Below, piece by piece: positions 14,655-23,039 of a stretch of DNA of 33,285 nt (position 1 is its first letter; each line of letters starts with the position of its first letter). Made by a program: the position numbers and the translations under genes. The notes below the pieces were generated by a model. The model was not told where the DNA came from, made no database searches, and worked only from the letters and a program-made list of their open reading frames with translations. The stretch comes from Halomonas sp. PR-M31 (lineage in GTDB: Bacteria; Pseudomonadota; Gammaproteobacteria; Pseudomonadales; Halomonadaceae), in assembly GCF_001039575.1 (NCBI RefSeq), contig NZ_JIBT01000033.1, forward strand, positions 1-33,285, in the 5' to 3' direction.

Positions 14655-16363
14655 ATCTTCAGTTGGGCGTCGGGATTGCGCGCTAGATCGCGCCATACAT
14701 CCTTGACGCGGCAATCTTCACACATCTCCAGGCGCCGGATTGCATCGCCGGCAAAATAAGGATGATCGATCAGCTTGGCCTTGATGTTGGCAATCGTGCT
14801 CGAGGTAGCAAAAGGCTTGCCGCAGCTGATACAGGCGAAGGCGTCCTCTTCTTTACATACCCGGGCGGTATTACGCAGTTCGAGATCGCCCAGAAATCCG
14901 GGTGTCAGAGTAATGGCATTCTCGGGGCAGGCATTGTCGCACAGACCACACTGCACGCAGTCCGCTTCACGAAAACCAAGCTGCGGGGAGTAATCGTCGC
15001 CTCCTCTAAGCGCCGGCGTTGGGCACACTGCAACACAGGCCATGCAGAGCGTGCAGGCTGATTCGTCCACGTTGATGGTGCCGAAAGGCGCACCAACGGG
15101 AACGGATTCGCGCCCGATGCTCGGCTGACCGTGGCTGCCCAAGTGGTCGATGACCGCGTTGAGTCGATCGCGCTTGTTGGTCGCCAGATCGGGCTCTTCA
15201 CGGGCCATCAGGCAATTCAAACGCGCCGGGGCGTCCCGGGCGGTAAGCGTCTCATTGATGATGAGGATGCGCTGGGGATCATGGCCGAGCGCGGAAAGCA
15301 GCGCGTGTGCCTGATCGAGCTGATCGTGGATGAGTCGAGACAAGCTCTGCGGAAGTCCCGCATGGTGCTGAATGCGCACTTCTGCCGCGCCGTCGGCCAG
15401 TGCCGCCAGCCAATGTTCGAGACCGGCAGCGCCCAATTCCTCCAAAGGTACGTCGAGTACATGGGGCGCGGCAGTCGTGGACTCGCCTTCGAGCCAGGCT
15501 TGATCACAAAAGCGCACAACCGGCGCTGCGCCGCCGGCTTGTCGATAAGCGCCAAGCAGGCGATGAACAAAATCAAGCTGACGCTGCGGCTGTGGCAGCA
15601 GGTACTGTATGGCCCCGGTGGGACAGGCGCTGGTGCAACTGCCGGCGCCATGACAAAGATAGGGGTCGATCTCGATCCAGGATTCGATACGTCTGGTGAC
15701 GCTTTTAATGGCATCTGCGGGGCACACGTCCAGGCAACGGGTACAGCCGCTTTGGCCGCGCCCGGCATGGGCGCAGATGGCGTGATCGATCTGAAAATAC
15801 TTGGGCTTCTCGAACTCTCCTACGCTACCGGCGAGGGTGGCGAGGGTTTCCTCATAGGCGGCGCTTTCGACGCCAATGGCATGATAGCCCGGTGGGGGCA
15901 GCTGCAGATCGAGTTGCGCGGTACTGCCCAGATCCAGCACCAGATCGAAGCGATCACGTTGAATGCAGGCCTGGGCAAGATTGATCGTGGAGGCATCGTT
16001 GAGGGTGATTTGTGCATGAAACGCACCGAGATAGCCGTCCAAGTGCAGATGACGGGTCTGATAGCAGGGCAATGCCTGAGTGGCCCGATAGGCGTGTTCC
16101 AGCTCGGAATCCACCGTATCGTCAACCGGCGTCGCCGCGGTAACCAACAGGGAAATCGAGCCTAGCGTGCCGCCACTTTGCAAACGCTGAGCGGCCAGTC
16201 GCGCATCGCGCTCATTGCCGACGATCAGCAAATGGCCGTGACTCTGATAGTTTACGCTGCTGGGAGCCAGATTGACCGGCCAGGACACTTTCTGGTGGGC
16301 CACGTCATTGGCTTCACGATCGCGGGACGGATCCAGCGACGCAACGGGAATATGGTTCGCCAT
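14651..16363 (-). CDS. Multi-[4Fe-4S] ferredoxin-like protein of the formate dehydrogenase locus
   Basis: This 570-residue cytoplasmic protein has two ferredoxin-like modules. The first is at ~197-250: CAHAGRGQSGCTRCLDVCP, then CHGAGSCTSACP. The second is at ~435-490: CTLCMACVAVCP, then CVQCGLCDNACP. Extra cysteine pairs CISCGKPF and CEDCRVKDVWRDL lie near the C-terminus. The N-terminal ~180 residues are cofactor-free by eye. GAGGTGAC precedes the ATG. Similar proteins accompany fdhABC with DUF3305/DUF3306 in other proteobacteria. An electron-transfer or cofactor-assembly role is likely but not proven. Its stop overlaps the chaperone start by four bases. A 195-base gap separates it from DUF3306 upstream. 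Confidence 0.88.
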   Translation of the reverse strand: MANHIPVASLDPSRDREANDVAHQKVSWPVNLAPSSVNYQSHGHLLIVGNERDARLAAQRLQSGGTLGSISLLVTAATPVDDTVDSELEHAYRATQALPCYQTRHLHLDGYLGAFHAQITLNDASTINLAQACIQRDRFDLVLDLGSTAQLDLQLPPPGYHAIGVESAAYEETLATLAGSVGEFEKPKYFQIDHAICAHAGRGQSGCTRCLDVCPADAIKSVTRRIESWIEIDPYLCHGAGSCTSACPTGAIQYLLPQPQRQLDFVHRLLGAYRQAGGAAPVVRFCDQAWLEGESTTAAPHVLDVPLEELGAAGLEHWLAALADGAAEVRIQHHAGLPQSLSRLIHDQLDQAHALLSALGHDPQRILIINETLTARDAPARLNCLMAREEPDLATNKRDRLNAVIDHLGSHGQPSIGRESVPVGAPFGTINVDESACTLCMACVAVCPTPALRGGDDYSPQLGFREADCVQCGLCDNACPENAITLTPGFLGDLELRNTARVCKEEDAFACISCGKPFATSSTIANIKAKLIDHPYFAGDAIRRLEMCEDCRVKDVWRDLARNPDAQLKI

Positions 16364-16558
16364 GTCACCTCAAGTCGTTACGGTCTGGAAGATATCGGCG
16401 AATGATTAATAGTTTTTAGCGGGTCATTTAATCGAGACCCTTGCCGAAATCTTTGATTTCAAGAATATAAGCAGGCTTTGGACCTGAGCGAAGGCAGTCA
16501 AACTCTCGTAAAAGGGAAGCTGACGGTAGCCCAGTCGTCTGTCAGGTGCGAAATTGCG

Positions 16559-17275
16559 TCAAACTGGCCGGTTCGTGGGTCGTACTGGGACAGAGGCGCT
16601 TTCTCCATGCTGCATCCTCTCCTGTTCTTCCTCATCGTTGGAGTCCGCAAGATTTTTGTTATCAAAAGATGACGCTTCACTGCTTAAGCCATCTTCACCT
16701 GCGTCCTGTTCTTGTGTTTCTGGCGTGGCGGCGGCTACCGATGAATTCTCACCGAGGGTTTCATTTTCTGGCTCATCAACATCTTCCGTTAGCTTGCGCA
16801 TCCAGTTTCTCAACTGCGCCGAGGTCTCACTGCTGAGTTTGCGCATTTTGGAGAAGTCATGGTCGTAATCATCAAGGCCATCTCGGACATTGTAGCTTGT
16901 GGCTGTAAACATGCGCCGCAGTGCGCGTCGTTTGAGTGCCGGACTGACGCCGGTCTGTAAAAACGCGCTGAAATTGCTCTCTGGCGCAAGCGTGTCCGGA
17001 TCAGGAAGCTGATCGTCGATATTCTCCTCTGGACTCTCTGGCTCCTTCGCAGAGCTGTCTGTTGGGTGCTGATCCGCTTCCTGCTCCTGCAGGCTTGCTA
17101 TGGCATGATCTTCTTCCAGTGCTGGCGACAAATCAGCGCTTACCGGCTCTTGCTCATCTGATGTCTTGAGCGGTGTCTGGGTAGGAAGCAAGGCCTGCTG
17201 CTCGCGCTGATCTTCATTTTCCGCCCTAGTTTCCGCCCCGCGCTTGCGCCTCGACCAGCGCTCAAACCGACTCAT
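16559..17275 (-). CDS. DUF3306 family protein
   Basis: The ATG at 17275 overlaps the DUF3305 stop (ATGA) and gives 238 residues beginning MSRFERWSRRKRG, the typical DUF3306 start. A long acidic, probably disordered stretch follows (~20-95). The conserved core is at ~96-165 (NFSAFLQTGVSPALKRRALRRMF, then DGLDDYDHDFSKMRKL). A second very acidic tail ends the protein. The frame extends upstream to 17401, but that part overlaps DUF3305. The function is unknown; the family co-occurs with DUF3305 and formate dehydrogenase genes. The conserved DYDxDF segment and lack of a signal suggest a cytoplasmic accessory or scaffold protein (inference). Confidence 0.88.
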   Translation of the reverse strand: MSRFERWSRRKRGAETRAENEDQREQQALLPTQTPLKTSDEQEPVSADLSPALEEDHAIASLQEQEADQHPTDSSAKEPESPEENIDDQLPDPDTLAPESNFSAFLQTGVSPALKRRALRRMFTATSYNVRDGLDDYDHDFSKMRKLSSETSAQLRNWMRKLTEDVDEPENETLGENSSVAAATPETQEQDAGEDGLSSEASSFDNKNLADSNDEEEQERMQHGESASVPVRPTNRPV

Positions 17276-17700
17276 GCTTGATCCTCCCGGGCACGGCCCT
17301 TCTTCTTGCGTCCTTCCTCCGGCGCTTCGCCGTGACGAGCCAGATAGGCCTCCAGCCACACCTGGATGGCCAGTGGCATCGTTGTGTCGAGTACCAGCCA
17401 ATCACCGTCCATCCAGCCGGCGGCCACTTCCTGACTGGCGGTGATGGCGCTGGCATTGGCAATCCCCTGGTGTTCGCTCTGGTTTTCACTGCAGCGCACG
17501 AACAGGCGCGGTCTTGCGGAAGACAGATTATGGCGGTAGGCGAGACGCTCGGTCATATAAAGCTGCAGGTCGAGCACGTCCGGTCCCTGATTGCCGGGCT
17601 CTAGCCTGGCGACATGCCATTGGATCATGCTGAAGCCTTTAACCGTGCGCTGAACGGCTTCAAGCTCGAGACTCAGGGTGCGTAGGCTACTGCTGGTCAT
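17272..17700 (-). CDS. DUF3305 family protein
   Basis: This 142-residue protein contains SMIQWHVARLEPG, LDLQLYMTERLAYRHNLSSARPRLFVRC and WLVLDTTMPLAIQVWLEAYLARHG, the DUF3305 pattern. A basic tail (GRKKKGRAREDQA) ends the protein. There is no signal peptide. It is the first gene of the minus-strand formate dehydrogenase set, divergent from fdhD with a 120-base shared upstream region, and translationally coupled to DUF3306. Its role is unknown; strict genomic association points to formate dehydrogenase maturation. Confidence 0.88.
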   Translation of the reverse strand: MTSSSLRTLSLELEAVQRTVKGFSMIQWHVARLEPGNQGPDVLDLQLYMTERLAYRHNLSSARPRLFVRCSENQSEHQGIANASAITASQEVAAGWMDGDWLVLDTTMPLAIQVWLEAYLARHGEAPEEGRKKKGRAREDQA

Positions 17701-17820
17701 GACAAGGGGCTCCTGACGAGAACGGCTGACGCGAACGGGCGTACAAAGCCTGACTGGTCCGAATGGGATTGTAACCGATATAGTGGCCGGATCGCTTCGT
17801 CGCCCAGGAGAATGCTTGTC

Positions 17821-18756
17821 ATGAGCTCAATTAGCGTAAGTCAGGCCCGCCTGCCGACTACCGTGGAAATTTCCGTCATCGATGAATATGGCGAGACCCG
17901 GCAACAGGCCATCGCCGCGGAGCGAGCGCTGACGGTGTATCTCAATCGTCGCGAGATCGTCACCTTGATGACCCTAGGCGCCGAACCCGAGGCGTTGGTC
18001 ATCGGCTATCTGCGCAATCAAGGGCTGATTGCCCGCCGGGAAGATCTTCAGGCGGTACAGGTCGATTGGGAAGTGGAAGCCGCGGCGGTCGTCACCGGGC
18101 ATCAGCCCGAGGATCTCGAAGCGCGCCTGGCCCAGCGTACCGTAACCACCGGCTGTGGCCAGGGCACCGTGTTCGGACGTCTGCTTGATGCCACTTCTCT
18201 CAAACCTCTGCCCGAAACCCGGCTGGCGCAATCCGTGCTCTATCGCCTGCTCGACAATCTGGGCGCCTACAACGAAACCTATCGCAGCGCCGGTGCCGTT
18301 CATGGCTGTGCCTTGTGTCATCAGGATCAGGTGCTGGATTTCGTCGAGGATGTGGGCCGCCACAATGCGGTGGATACCCTGGCCGGTCGGCAATGGCTGC
18401 AGGCAGACGAGACGACGATGGCGGCCACCGACGGGGCGGATATCTTCTACACCACCGGGCGCTTGACCTCTGAGATGGTACTCAAGGTGGCGCAGATGGG
18501 CATCAGCGTGCTGGTATCTCGCTCCGGGGTGACTCAAAAGGGCGTCGAGCTGGCTCAGCGCTTCGGGGTGCTGCTGATTGCCCGAGCCAAGGGCAAGCAT
18601 TTTCAGGCCATTCATGATGCCGATCGGCTGATTCTGGACAGCCCGCCGCCTCGGCGATCCCTCAAACGAAAGAGTCATGAAGGGGCTACCCAATCCGCTT
18701 CTTCGTCGTCCTCTCAGACGCCCCACGACCGGTCTGCGCAGGAGAGAACCCAGTGA
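17821..18756 (+). CDS. fdhD: Formate dehydrogenase accessory sulfurtransferase FdhD
   Basis: FdhD moves sulfur from the IscS desulfurase to the Mo cofactor, an obligatory step for formate dehydrogenase activity. I chose ATG 17821 (311 residues) because AGGAG at 17806-17810 is 10 bases away; an ATG at 17812 is only one base from it. Family motifs: TLMTLGAEPEALVIGYLRNQGLI (49-71), TTGCGQGTVFG (109-119), the sulfur-relay cysteines C163/C166 (HGCALCHQD), VEDVGRHNAVDTLAG and FYTTGRLTSEMV. The ~35 residues after the conserved core are Ser-rich low complexity. Its stop overlaps the start of the regulator gene. Confidence 0.95.
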   Translation: MSSISVSQARLPTTVEISVIDEYGETRQQAIAAERALTVYLNRREIVTLMTLGAEPEALVIGYLRNQGLIARREDLQAVQVDWEVEAAAVVTGHQPEDLEARLAQRTVTTGCGQGTVFGRLLDATSLKPLPETRLAQSVLYRLLDNLGAYNETYRSAGAVHGCALCHQDQVLDFVEDVGRHNAVDTLAGRQWLQADETTMAATDGADIFYTTGRLTSEMVLKVAQMGISVLVSRSGVTQKGVELAQRFGVLLIARAKGKHFQAIHDADRLILDSPPPRRSLKRKSHEGATQSASSSSSQTPHDRSAQERTQ

Positions 18757-19682
18757 GCGAGGCGGACAATCCCTTTCTCAACGTTCATCAGGTGGCAGAG
18801 CTTTTGCATCTGAACGAAAAGAAGATCTATCAACTAGCCAGCGACGGCGCCTTGCCGGCCACCAAGATCACGGGGAAGTGGCTTTTCCCCCGTCGGCTGG
18901 TGGAGCACTGGATTCTCGAATCCTGTCATCACGGCGTGCTCACGGATCGCCTGATGATCACCGGCAGCGACGATCCATTGCTGGCCGCCATGGTCATGCG
19001 CCTCAACCAGCAGCAGCGCGGCCAGGCGTTCTATGGTCATAGCGTGACCGGCACCCAGCTGGGCCTGGAGCTCTTGTCCCAGGGCAGGGCGGACGTCTGT
19101 GCCATTCACTGGGGGCGCGCCGAGGAAAGCGAGCTGCGTCATCCGGCGCTTATTCGGGGGCATCAGGGCTATCGTCACTGGGTTCTGGTCCGATTGTTTC
19201 GACGCAGCCAGGGGCTGATCATTCGCAGCGAGGATCGGCATTTGTCCCTGCATCCTCGAGAGCTTTCACGTGGGCTTTCCGGTGCCAGTCGGCGCTGGGT
19301 AATGCGTCAGGAGGGAGCAGGCTCTCAGCGCTTTCTGAAGGAGTGGCTGGCCGGTCAGCAATTACGCCTCGAGCAGCTCAACTGCAACGCCATCGCCTAT
19401 AGTGAAAGAGAGGTTGCCTCGTTGATTGCCCGTAACGAAGCGGACATCGGCCCGGGCACCCTGTCCGCGGCCAACGAGTTCGGTCTGGGATTCATTCCGG
19501 TGAGCGAAGAGGCCTTTGATCTCGTCACACCACGCAACGTCTATTTTCGTGCCTTGCTGCGCCAATTGTTCGATTATCTGAACAGTGCGCCAGGGCTTGC
19601 GCTGGCCCAATCTTTGGGCGGCTACTCCTTGGAAGAATGTGGCAAGTTGCTGTGGAGAGGAGATGCGGTGCAGCATGATTGA
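18753..19682 (+). CDS. HTH (excisionase-type) regulator with periplasmic-binding-protein-like domain
   Basis: This 309-residue protein has an N-terminal MerR/excisionase-type helix-turn-helix (residues ~7-55: LNVHQVAELLHLNEKKIYQLAS, then KITGKWLFPRRLVEHWI). The remaining ~240 residues (GSDDPLLAAMVMRL, HWGRAEESELRHPALIRG, EADIGPGTLSAANEFGLGFIPV) resemble the PBP-like domain (PF12727) found with MoeA-type proteins and in molybdenum-related regulators. The start is GTG at 18753, inside the fdhD stop (GTGA), with AGGAG upstream, so the two are coupled. The likely role is control of the fdh locus in response to a small ligand such as molybdate or formate (inference). Confidence 0.85.
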   Translation: MSEADNPFLNVHQVAELLHLNEKKIYQLASDGALPATKITGKWLFPRRLVEHWILESCHHGVLTDRLMITGSDDPLLAAMVMRLNQQQRGQAFYGHSVTGTQLGLELLSQGRADVCAIHWGRAEESELRHPALIRGHQGYRHWVLVRLFRRSQGLIIRSEDRHLSLHPRELSRGLSGASRRWVMRQEGAGSQRFLKEWLAGQQLRLEQLNCNAIAYSEREVASLIARNEADIGPGTLSAANEFGLGFIPVSEEAFDLVTPRNVYFRALLRQLFDYLNSAPGLALAQSLGGYSLEECGKLLWRGDAVQHD

Positions 19683-19812
19683 CTTTGGTTGAAAGCGACC
19701 AGAAAACACTTGTATTAACGAAGTCGCCCCATTAGCGTTGCCCCATCGTTGAATATATAAAACGAATACACCTGATAAGCCTACAACATCAATAGACGTG
19801 AGGTGGCTGCCA

Positions 19813-21249
19813 ATGACGGATTCAACTGGGGAGAACAAGCTGGCACGAGTGCTGGCGCGTAAGGACGTGCTGGCGCTTGCCTTCGGCGCCATGATCGGTT
19901 GGGGCTGGATCGTGCTGACCGGCAGCTGGATACAGTCCGCGGGAAGCCTGGGCGCGATCACGGCTTTCGTGTTTGGCGGTATCGCCATCGTGCTAGTGGG
20001 GCTGACCTACGCGGAGTTGGCTTCCGCAATGCCCCAGGTGGGCGGCGAGCATGTCTACAGCTATCGGGCCTTGGGGCACTTTGCCTCGTTCATCTGTACC
20101 TGGACCATCGTGCTGGGGTACGTAAGCGTAGTCTCTTTCGAGGCCGTTGCGTTGCCTACCGTGGTTGAGCAGCTATTCCCCAACTATGCCGTGGGACATC
20201 TATGGACCATTGCCGGCTGGGACGTGACCGCCAGCTGGGTAGCGGTTGGCGTGGTTGGTTCGCTTACCATGATGGTGATCAACTATATCGGTATCCGCAC
20301 TGCGGCACTGGTACAGAAGGTGGTGACGCTGTTGATATTGGCGGTGGGCGTCATGTTCATCACCGGTGCATTGTTCACCGGCGATAGTGCCACAATGGAG
20401 CCGCTGTTCAACGTGGAGAACGGCGTTATTGGTGGCATCATGACGGTTCTGATCATGGTGCCATTCATGTTCGTCGGCTTCGACGTCATTCCCCAGGCCG
20501 CGGAAGAGATCAATCTGCCTTTTCGTGAAATCGGCCGGGTGCTCATGGCCTCGGTCATTCTGGCAGTGTTCTGGTATGCGTTGATCATCCTGGGCACGTC
20601 CTTGATGCTTAATCCTCAGGCATTGGCCGACAGTACCCTGGCGGTGCCGGATGCCATGCAGGCGGTATTCGCCGCGCCCTGGGCGGGTAACCTGATGGTG
20701 CTGGCGGGCATCGCGGGTATCATCACCAGCTGGAACGCCTTTTATATCGGTGGCTCTAGGGCAATCTTTGCCTTGGCCCATGCGGGCATGTTGCCGGCTT
20801 TTCTGGGCAAGCTGCACCCGCGCTATCGCACGCCCACCAATGCCATCTTGATGATCGGGATCCTTTCAAGCATTGCGCCGTTCTTCGGTCGTCCGACCAT
20901 GGTCTGGCTGGTGGATGCGGGCGGACTTGGTATCGTCGTTGCCTATTTCTTTGTGGCCTTGTCGTTCGTGGTATTGCGCTACCGGGAGCCGAAGCTTGAA
21001 CGTCCTTTCAAGGTGTCTCAAGGCAAGCTGGTCGGCGGCTTGGCCGTCGTTCTGTCTTTGGGAATGGTAATGCTGTATCTGCCCGGCAGCCCCTCTGCGC
21101 TGCTGCCGGTCGAATGGGTCGTGTTCGGTGCGTGGATGATTCTTGGGCTCGTCATGTATTTCTGGTCCCGAGCGCGCTATGGCTCGGACTATGCCGCCAA
21201 GGTGATGCAGCGGGAGCTGGCCGGGGAGGACCCATACGCAGGTCGCTGA
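19813..21249 (+). CDS. APC-superfamily amino acid/amine permease
   Basis: This 478-residue permease has about 12 membrane helices. The first helix carries the APC motif LAFGAMIGWGWIVLTG, and TM2-3 show AELASAMPQVGGEHVYSYRALG. Later blocks include FVGFDVIPQAAEEINLPFREIGR, ITSWNAFYIGGSRAIFALAHAGMLPA and HPRYRTPTNAIL, all typical of the APC family. The substrate is unknown; the close relatives I recall carry amino acids or amines such as ethanolamine or polyamines. I prefer ATG 19813, with GAGGTG seven bases upstream, over GTG 19798. It is convergent with an XRE-cupin regulator, a pairing common for amine catabolism/transport genes, and shares a terminator with it. The upstream 130 bases show no convincing promoter to my eye. 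Confidence 0.88.
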   Translation: MTDSTGENKLARVLARKDVLALAFGAMIGWGWIVLTGSWIQSAGSLGAITAFVFGGIAIVLVGLTYAELASAMPQVGGEHVYSYRALGHFASFICTWTIVLGYVSVVSFEAVALPTVVEQLFPNYAVGHLWTIAGWDVTASWVAVGVVGSLTMMVINYIGIRTAALVQKVVTLLILAVGVMFITGALFTGDSATMEPLFNVENGVIGGIMTVLIMVPFMFVGFDVIPQAAEEINLPFREIGRVLMASVILAVFWYALIILGTSLMLNPQALADSTLAVPDAMQAVFAAPWAGNLMVLAGIAGIITSWNAFYIGGSRAIFALAHAGMLPAFLGKLHPRYRTPTNAILMIGILSSIAPFFGRPTMVWLVDAGGLGIVVAYFFVALSFVVLRYREPKLERPFKVSQGKLVGGLAVVLSLGMVMLYLPGSPSALLPVEWVVFGAWMILGLVMYFWSRARYGSDYAAKVMQRELAGEDPYAGR

Positions 21250-21265
21250 GCCTACATGACAAACA

Positions 21266-21293
21266 AGCCCTCGAATGCTGTCGAGGGCTTTTT
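21266..21293 (+). terminator. Intrinsic terminator between convergent genes
   Basis: AGCCCTCGA pairs with TCGAGGGCT around a 6-nt loop and runs into TTTTT on the plus strand. On the minus strand TTGTTTG follows, so it may serve both the permease and the regulator. Confidence 0.85.
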
Positions 21294-21954
21294 ATGAGCA
21301 GTTCCGGGAAGCAGCGTTTTCCATGGCAATGTCGGAAGACGTACACACCGACAATACCGTGGCGTCCTGCTCGCTGATCGAGATCAGCGCATGGCCCATG
21401 TCGCTGTCAAAGTAGAGGCTGTCGCCTTGTTCCAAGCGCAAGGGTTCGTAGAACTCGGTGTATAACAGCGCACAGCCGTCCAACACGATCAAGAACTCTT
21501 CGCCGTCGTGGCGAACCCATTCGCTGAACTCCTTGAAATCCCGCGCCCGCACCATGGTCTTGAACGGGATCATGCGCTTCTGCGCCAGCTGACAGGACAG
21601 TAGCTCGTGTTCATAGGTCGGAGTCGGGTGCTGCTGGCCGTCGCCGCAGCGGGTCAAGTCGCGCCGACCCAGGGTATGAGTCTGGGTCTTGGGTGGGCTT
21701 AACAGCTGCGGCAGGTCGATGCCTAGTCCATTGATGAGCTTCTGGACGGCAGTGAACGTCGGCGAAATCTGATTGTTCTCGATCTTGGACAGGGTCGAGC
21801 GGGCCAGGCCGGTACGTTGACTGACGCCGTCCAGGGTCCACCGATTGGCCAGACGAATTTCCTTCAGCCGCTCGCCCAGGCGCAACGGTTCGACGAAGGG
21901 TTTTCGGCCTGAAGCGATACGCAGCGCGGCTTCCTGGTCGGTACTGGCGGACAT
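21292..21954 (-). CDS. XRE-family transcriptional regulator with C-terminal cupin domain
   Basis: This 220-residue protein has a helix-turn-helix at ~25-80 (LGERLKEIRLANRWTLDGVSQRTGL, then STLSKIENNQISPTFTAVQKLI). A linker with THTLGRRDLTR follows, then a cupin_2 sensor domain at ~115-210 (WVRHDGEEFLIVLDGCALLYTE, EQGDSLYFDSDMGHALISI). This is the layout of PuuR-type regulators of polyamine/amine genes. A 17-bp palindrome lies 15 bases before its start and probably binds it, suggesting self-regulation. The neighbouring APC permease is the likely target; the ligand is unknown. Confidence 0.92.
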   Translation of the reverse strand: MSASTDQEAALRIASGRKPFVEPLRLGERLKEIRLANRWTLDGVSQRTGLARSTLSKIENNQISPTFTAVQKLINGLGIDLPQLLSPPKTQTHTLGRRDLTRCGDGQQHPTPTYEHELLSCQLAQKRMIPFKTMVRARDFKEFSEWVRHDGEEFLIVLDGCALLYTEFYEPLRLEQGDSLYFDSDMGHALISISEQDATVLSVCTSSDIAMENAASRNCS

Positions 21955-21968
21955 GACAGGTTCACTAT

Positions 21969-21985
21969 AGGAAACAAAGTTTCCT
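21969..21985. promoter_or_regulatory. Palindromic operator upstream of the XRE-cupin regulator
   Basis: AGGAAAC-AAA-GTTTCCT is a perfect 7-bp inverted repeat with a 3-bp centre. It lies between a possible extended -10 (TGCTAGAAT on the minus strand, 21988-21996) and the start codon at 21954. The position fits autorepression. I found no second copy upstream of the permease or the deacetylase. Confidence 0.55.
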
Positions 21986-22052
21986 GGATTCTAGCATACC
22001 TCCTGGCCCTGGGCGTTCGATGAGACTTCCTGGTCTTCAGGCTTTTTTGAAC

Positions 22053-23039
22053 TCACTCCTTCGCCATGGGTGAATCATAGCGACAGGCATCCTCGCTATT
22101 CTTTTCATGGTAGGGCAGACCCAGCAGTGCTTTGACATGGGCCGTGGCGCATCTGCCCAGCGCCTCGGGGTTGTAGCCGCCTTCAAGCACCGATACCAAG
22201 CGATGATTGGCATAGCCTCGGGCCACATCCATGGCCAGATTGGTAATCCAGTAATAGTCGTCGTCTTCCAGGCAGACATCCGCCATCGGGTCCTCCCGGT
22301 GGGCGTCGAACCCAGCGGATACCAGAATCAGTTCCGGCCGATGGGCTTGCAGCGCCGGCAGCCAGTCACGCTCGATGACGCGACGGAAGGTACGGCTATC
22401 ACAGCCTGCATCCAGCGGGGTACACACCACGTTGCTCGCCTCCGGGCGCAGATAGCGCCAAGGGTAGAACGGATACTGATAGCTGGTGCAGATGAGAATG
22501 TCCGGATCGTTGGCAAAGATATCGATGGTGCCATTGCACTGATGCACGTCGAAATCCAGGATGGCAATGCGTTTGAGACCGTACTTTGCCCGGGCGTGAG
22601 CGGCGCCCACGGCAACATTGTTGTAGAAACAAAAGCCCATGGCTTCCGTTGCCTCGGCGTGATGCCCGGGGGGACGTACGGCGCAGAACACGTTATCTGC
22701 CTGCTGGCGAAAGACCTGGTCGATGCCGCGCACCACGGAACCGGACGCTAAACGGGCAACGTTGAGGCTTTCCGGGTTCATGAAGGTGTCGTTGTCGAGG
22801 TTGGTCAGCCCTCCCTGCTCGGGAACGCACTTATCCAGAGAGCGCAAATGGCGCTGGGGATGAACCAGGATGAGCTGTTCATCGCTTGCCGGCTTGGCTT
22901 CGGACTGCATGGTTTGTTGCAGGATACCCTCAAGGGCCATGCGTGCGAGTATCGCATCCAGGCGTTTGGGGCTTTCCGGGTGTTCTGGCCCCATGTTGTG
23001 AAGAACGCAATGAGGATGCGTAATAAAGGATGTAATCAT
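22053..23039 (-). CDS. Histone deacetylase-family (AcuC/HdaH-like) amidohydrolase
   Basis: This zinc deacetylase of 328 residues is chosen to start at ATG 23039, with GGAG 7 bases upstream. Active-site residues are present: HH in RPPGHHAEA (126-127), the zinc ligands D164 and H166 (LDFDVHQCNGT) and D245 (VSAGFDAH), and Y289 in LEGGYNPEA. The N-terminal GPEHPESPKRLDAI motif is also typical. The segment after the zinc His reads HQCNGT where many relatives have HHGNGT. Bacterial members deacetylate proteins (AcuC acts on acetyl-CoA synthetase), acetylpolyamines or other amides. It is divergent from a GNAT/acyl-CoA synthetase gene, which favours a protein-acetylation role (inference). Confidence 0.92.
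   Translation of the reverse strand: MITSFITHPHCVLHNMGPEHPESPKRLDAILARMALEGILQQTMQSEAKPASDEQLILVHPQRHLRSLDKCVPEQGGLTNLDNDTFMNPESLNVARLASGSVVRGIDQVFRQQADNVFCAVRPPGHHAEATEAMGFCFYNNVAVGAAHARAKYGLKRIAILDFDVHQCNGTIDIFANDPDILICTSYQYPFYPWRYLRPEASNVVCTPLDAGCDSRTFRRVIERDWLPALQAHRPELILVSAGFDAHREDPMADVCLEDDDYYWITNLAMDVARGYANHRLVSVLEGGYNPEALGRCATAHVKALLGLPYHEKNSEDACRYDSPMAKE

Noticed and set aside
15131-16165. 344-residue open frame on the plus strand
   Set aside because: Antisense to the multi-cluster ferredoxin-like gene, whose cysteine motifs prove the minus strand is coding.
16421-16440. Inverted repeat GGGTC...GACCC between the ferredoxin-like gene and DUF3306
   Set aside because: Only a 5-bp stem with a 10-nt loop and no T-tract in either direction; too weak to call a terminator or operator.
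17779-17784. TATAGT as -10 of an fdhD promoter
   Set aside because: No recognisable -35 at 16-18 bases; the hexamer alone is not enough.
17974-18726. 250-residue open frame on the minus strand inside fdhD
   Set aside because: Shadow of fdhD; the FdhD motifs GCALC and TTGCGQGTVFG establish the plus strand.
20200-20817. 205-residue minus-strand frame
   Set aside because: Shadow of the APC permease; composition (many His, Gln, Arg) is typical of an antisense frame.
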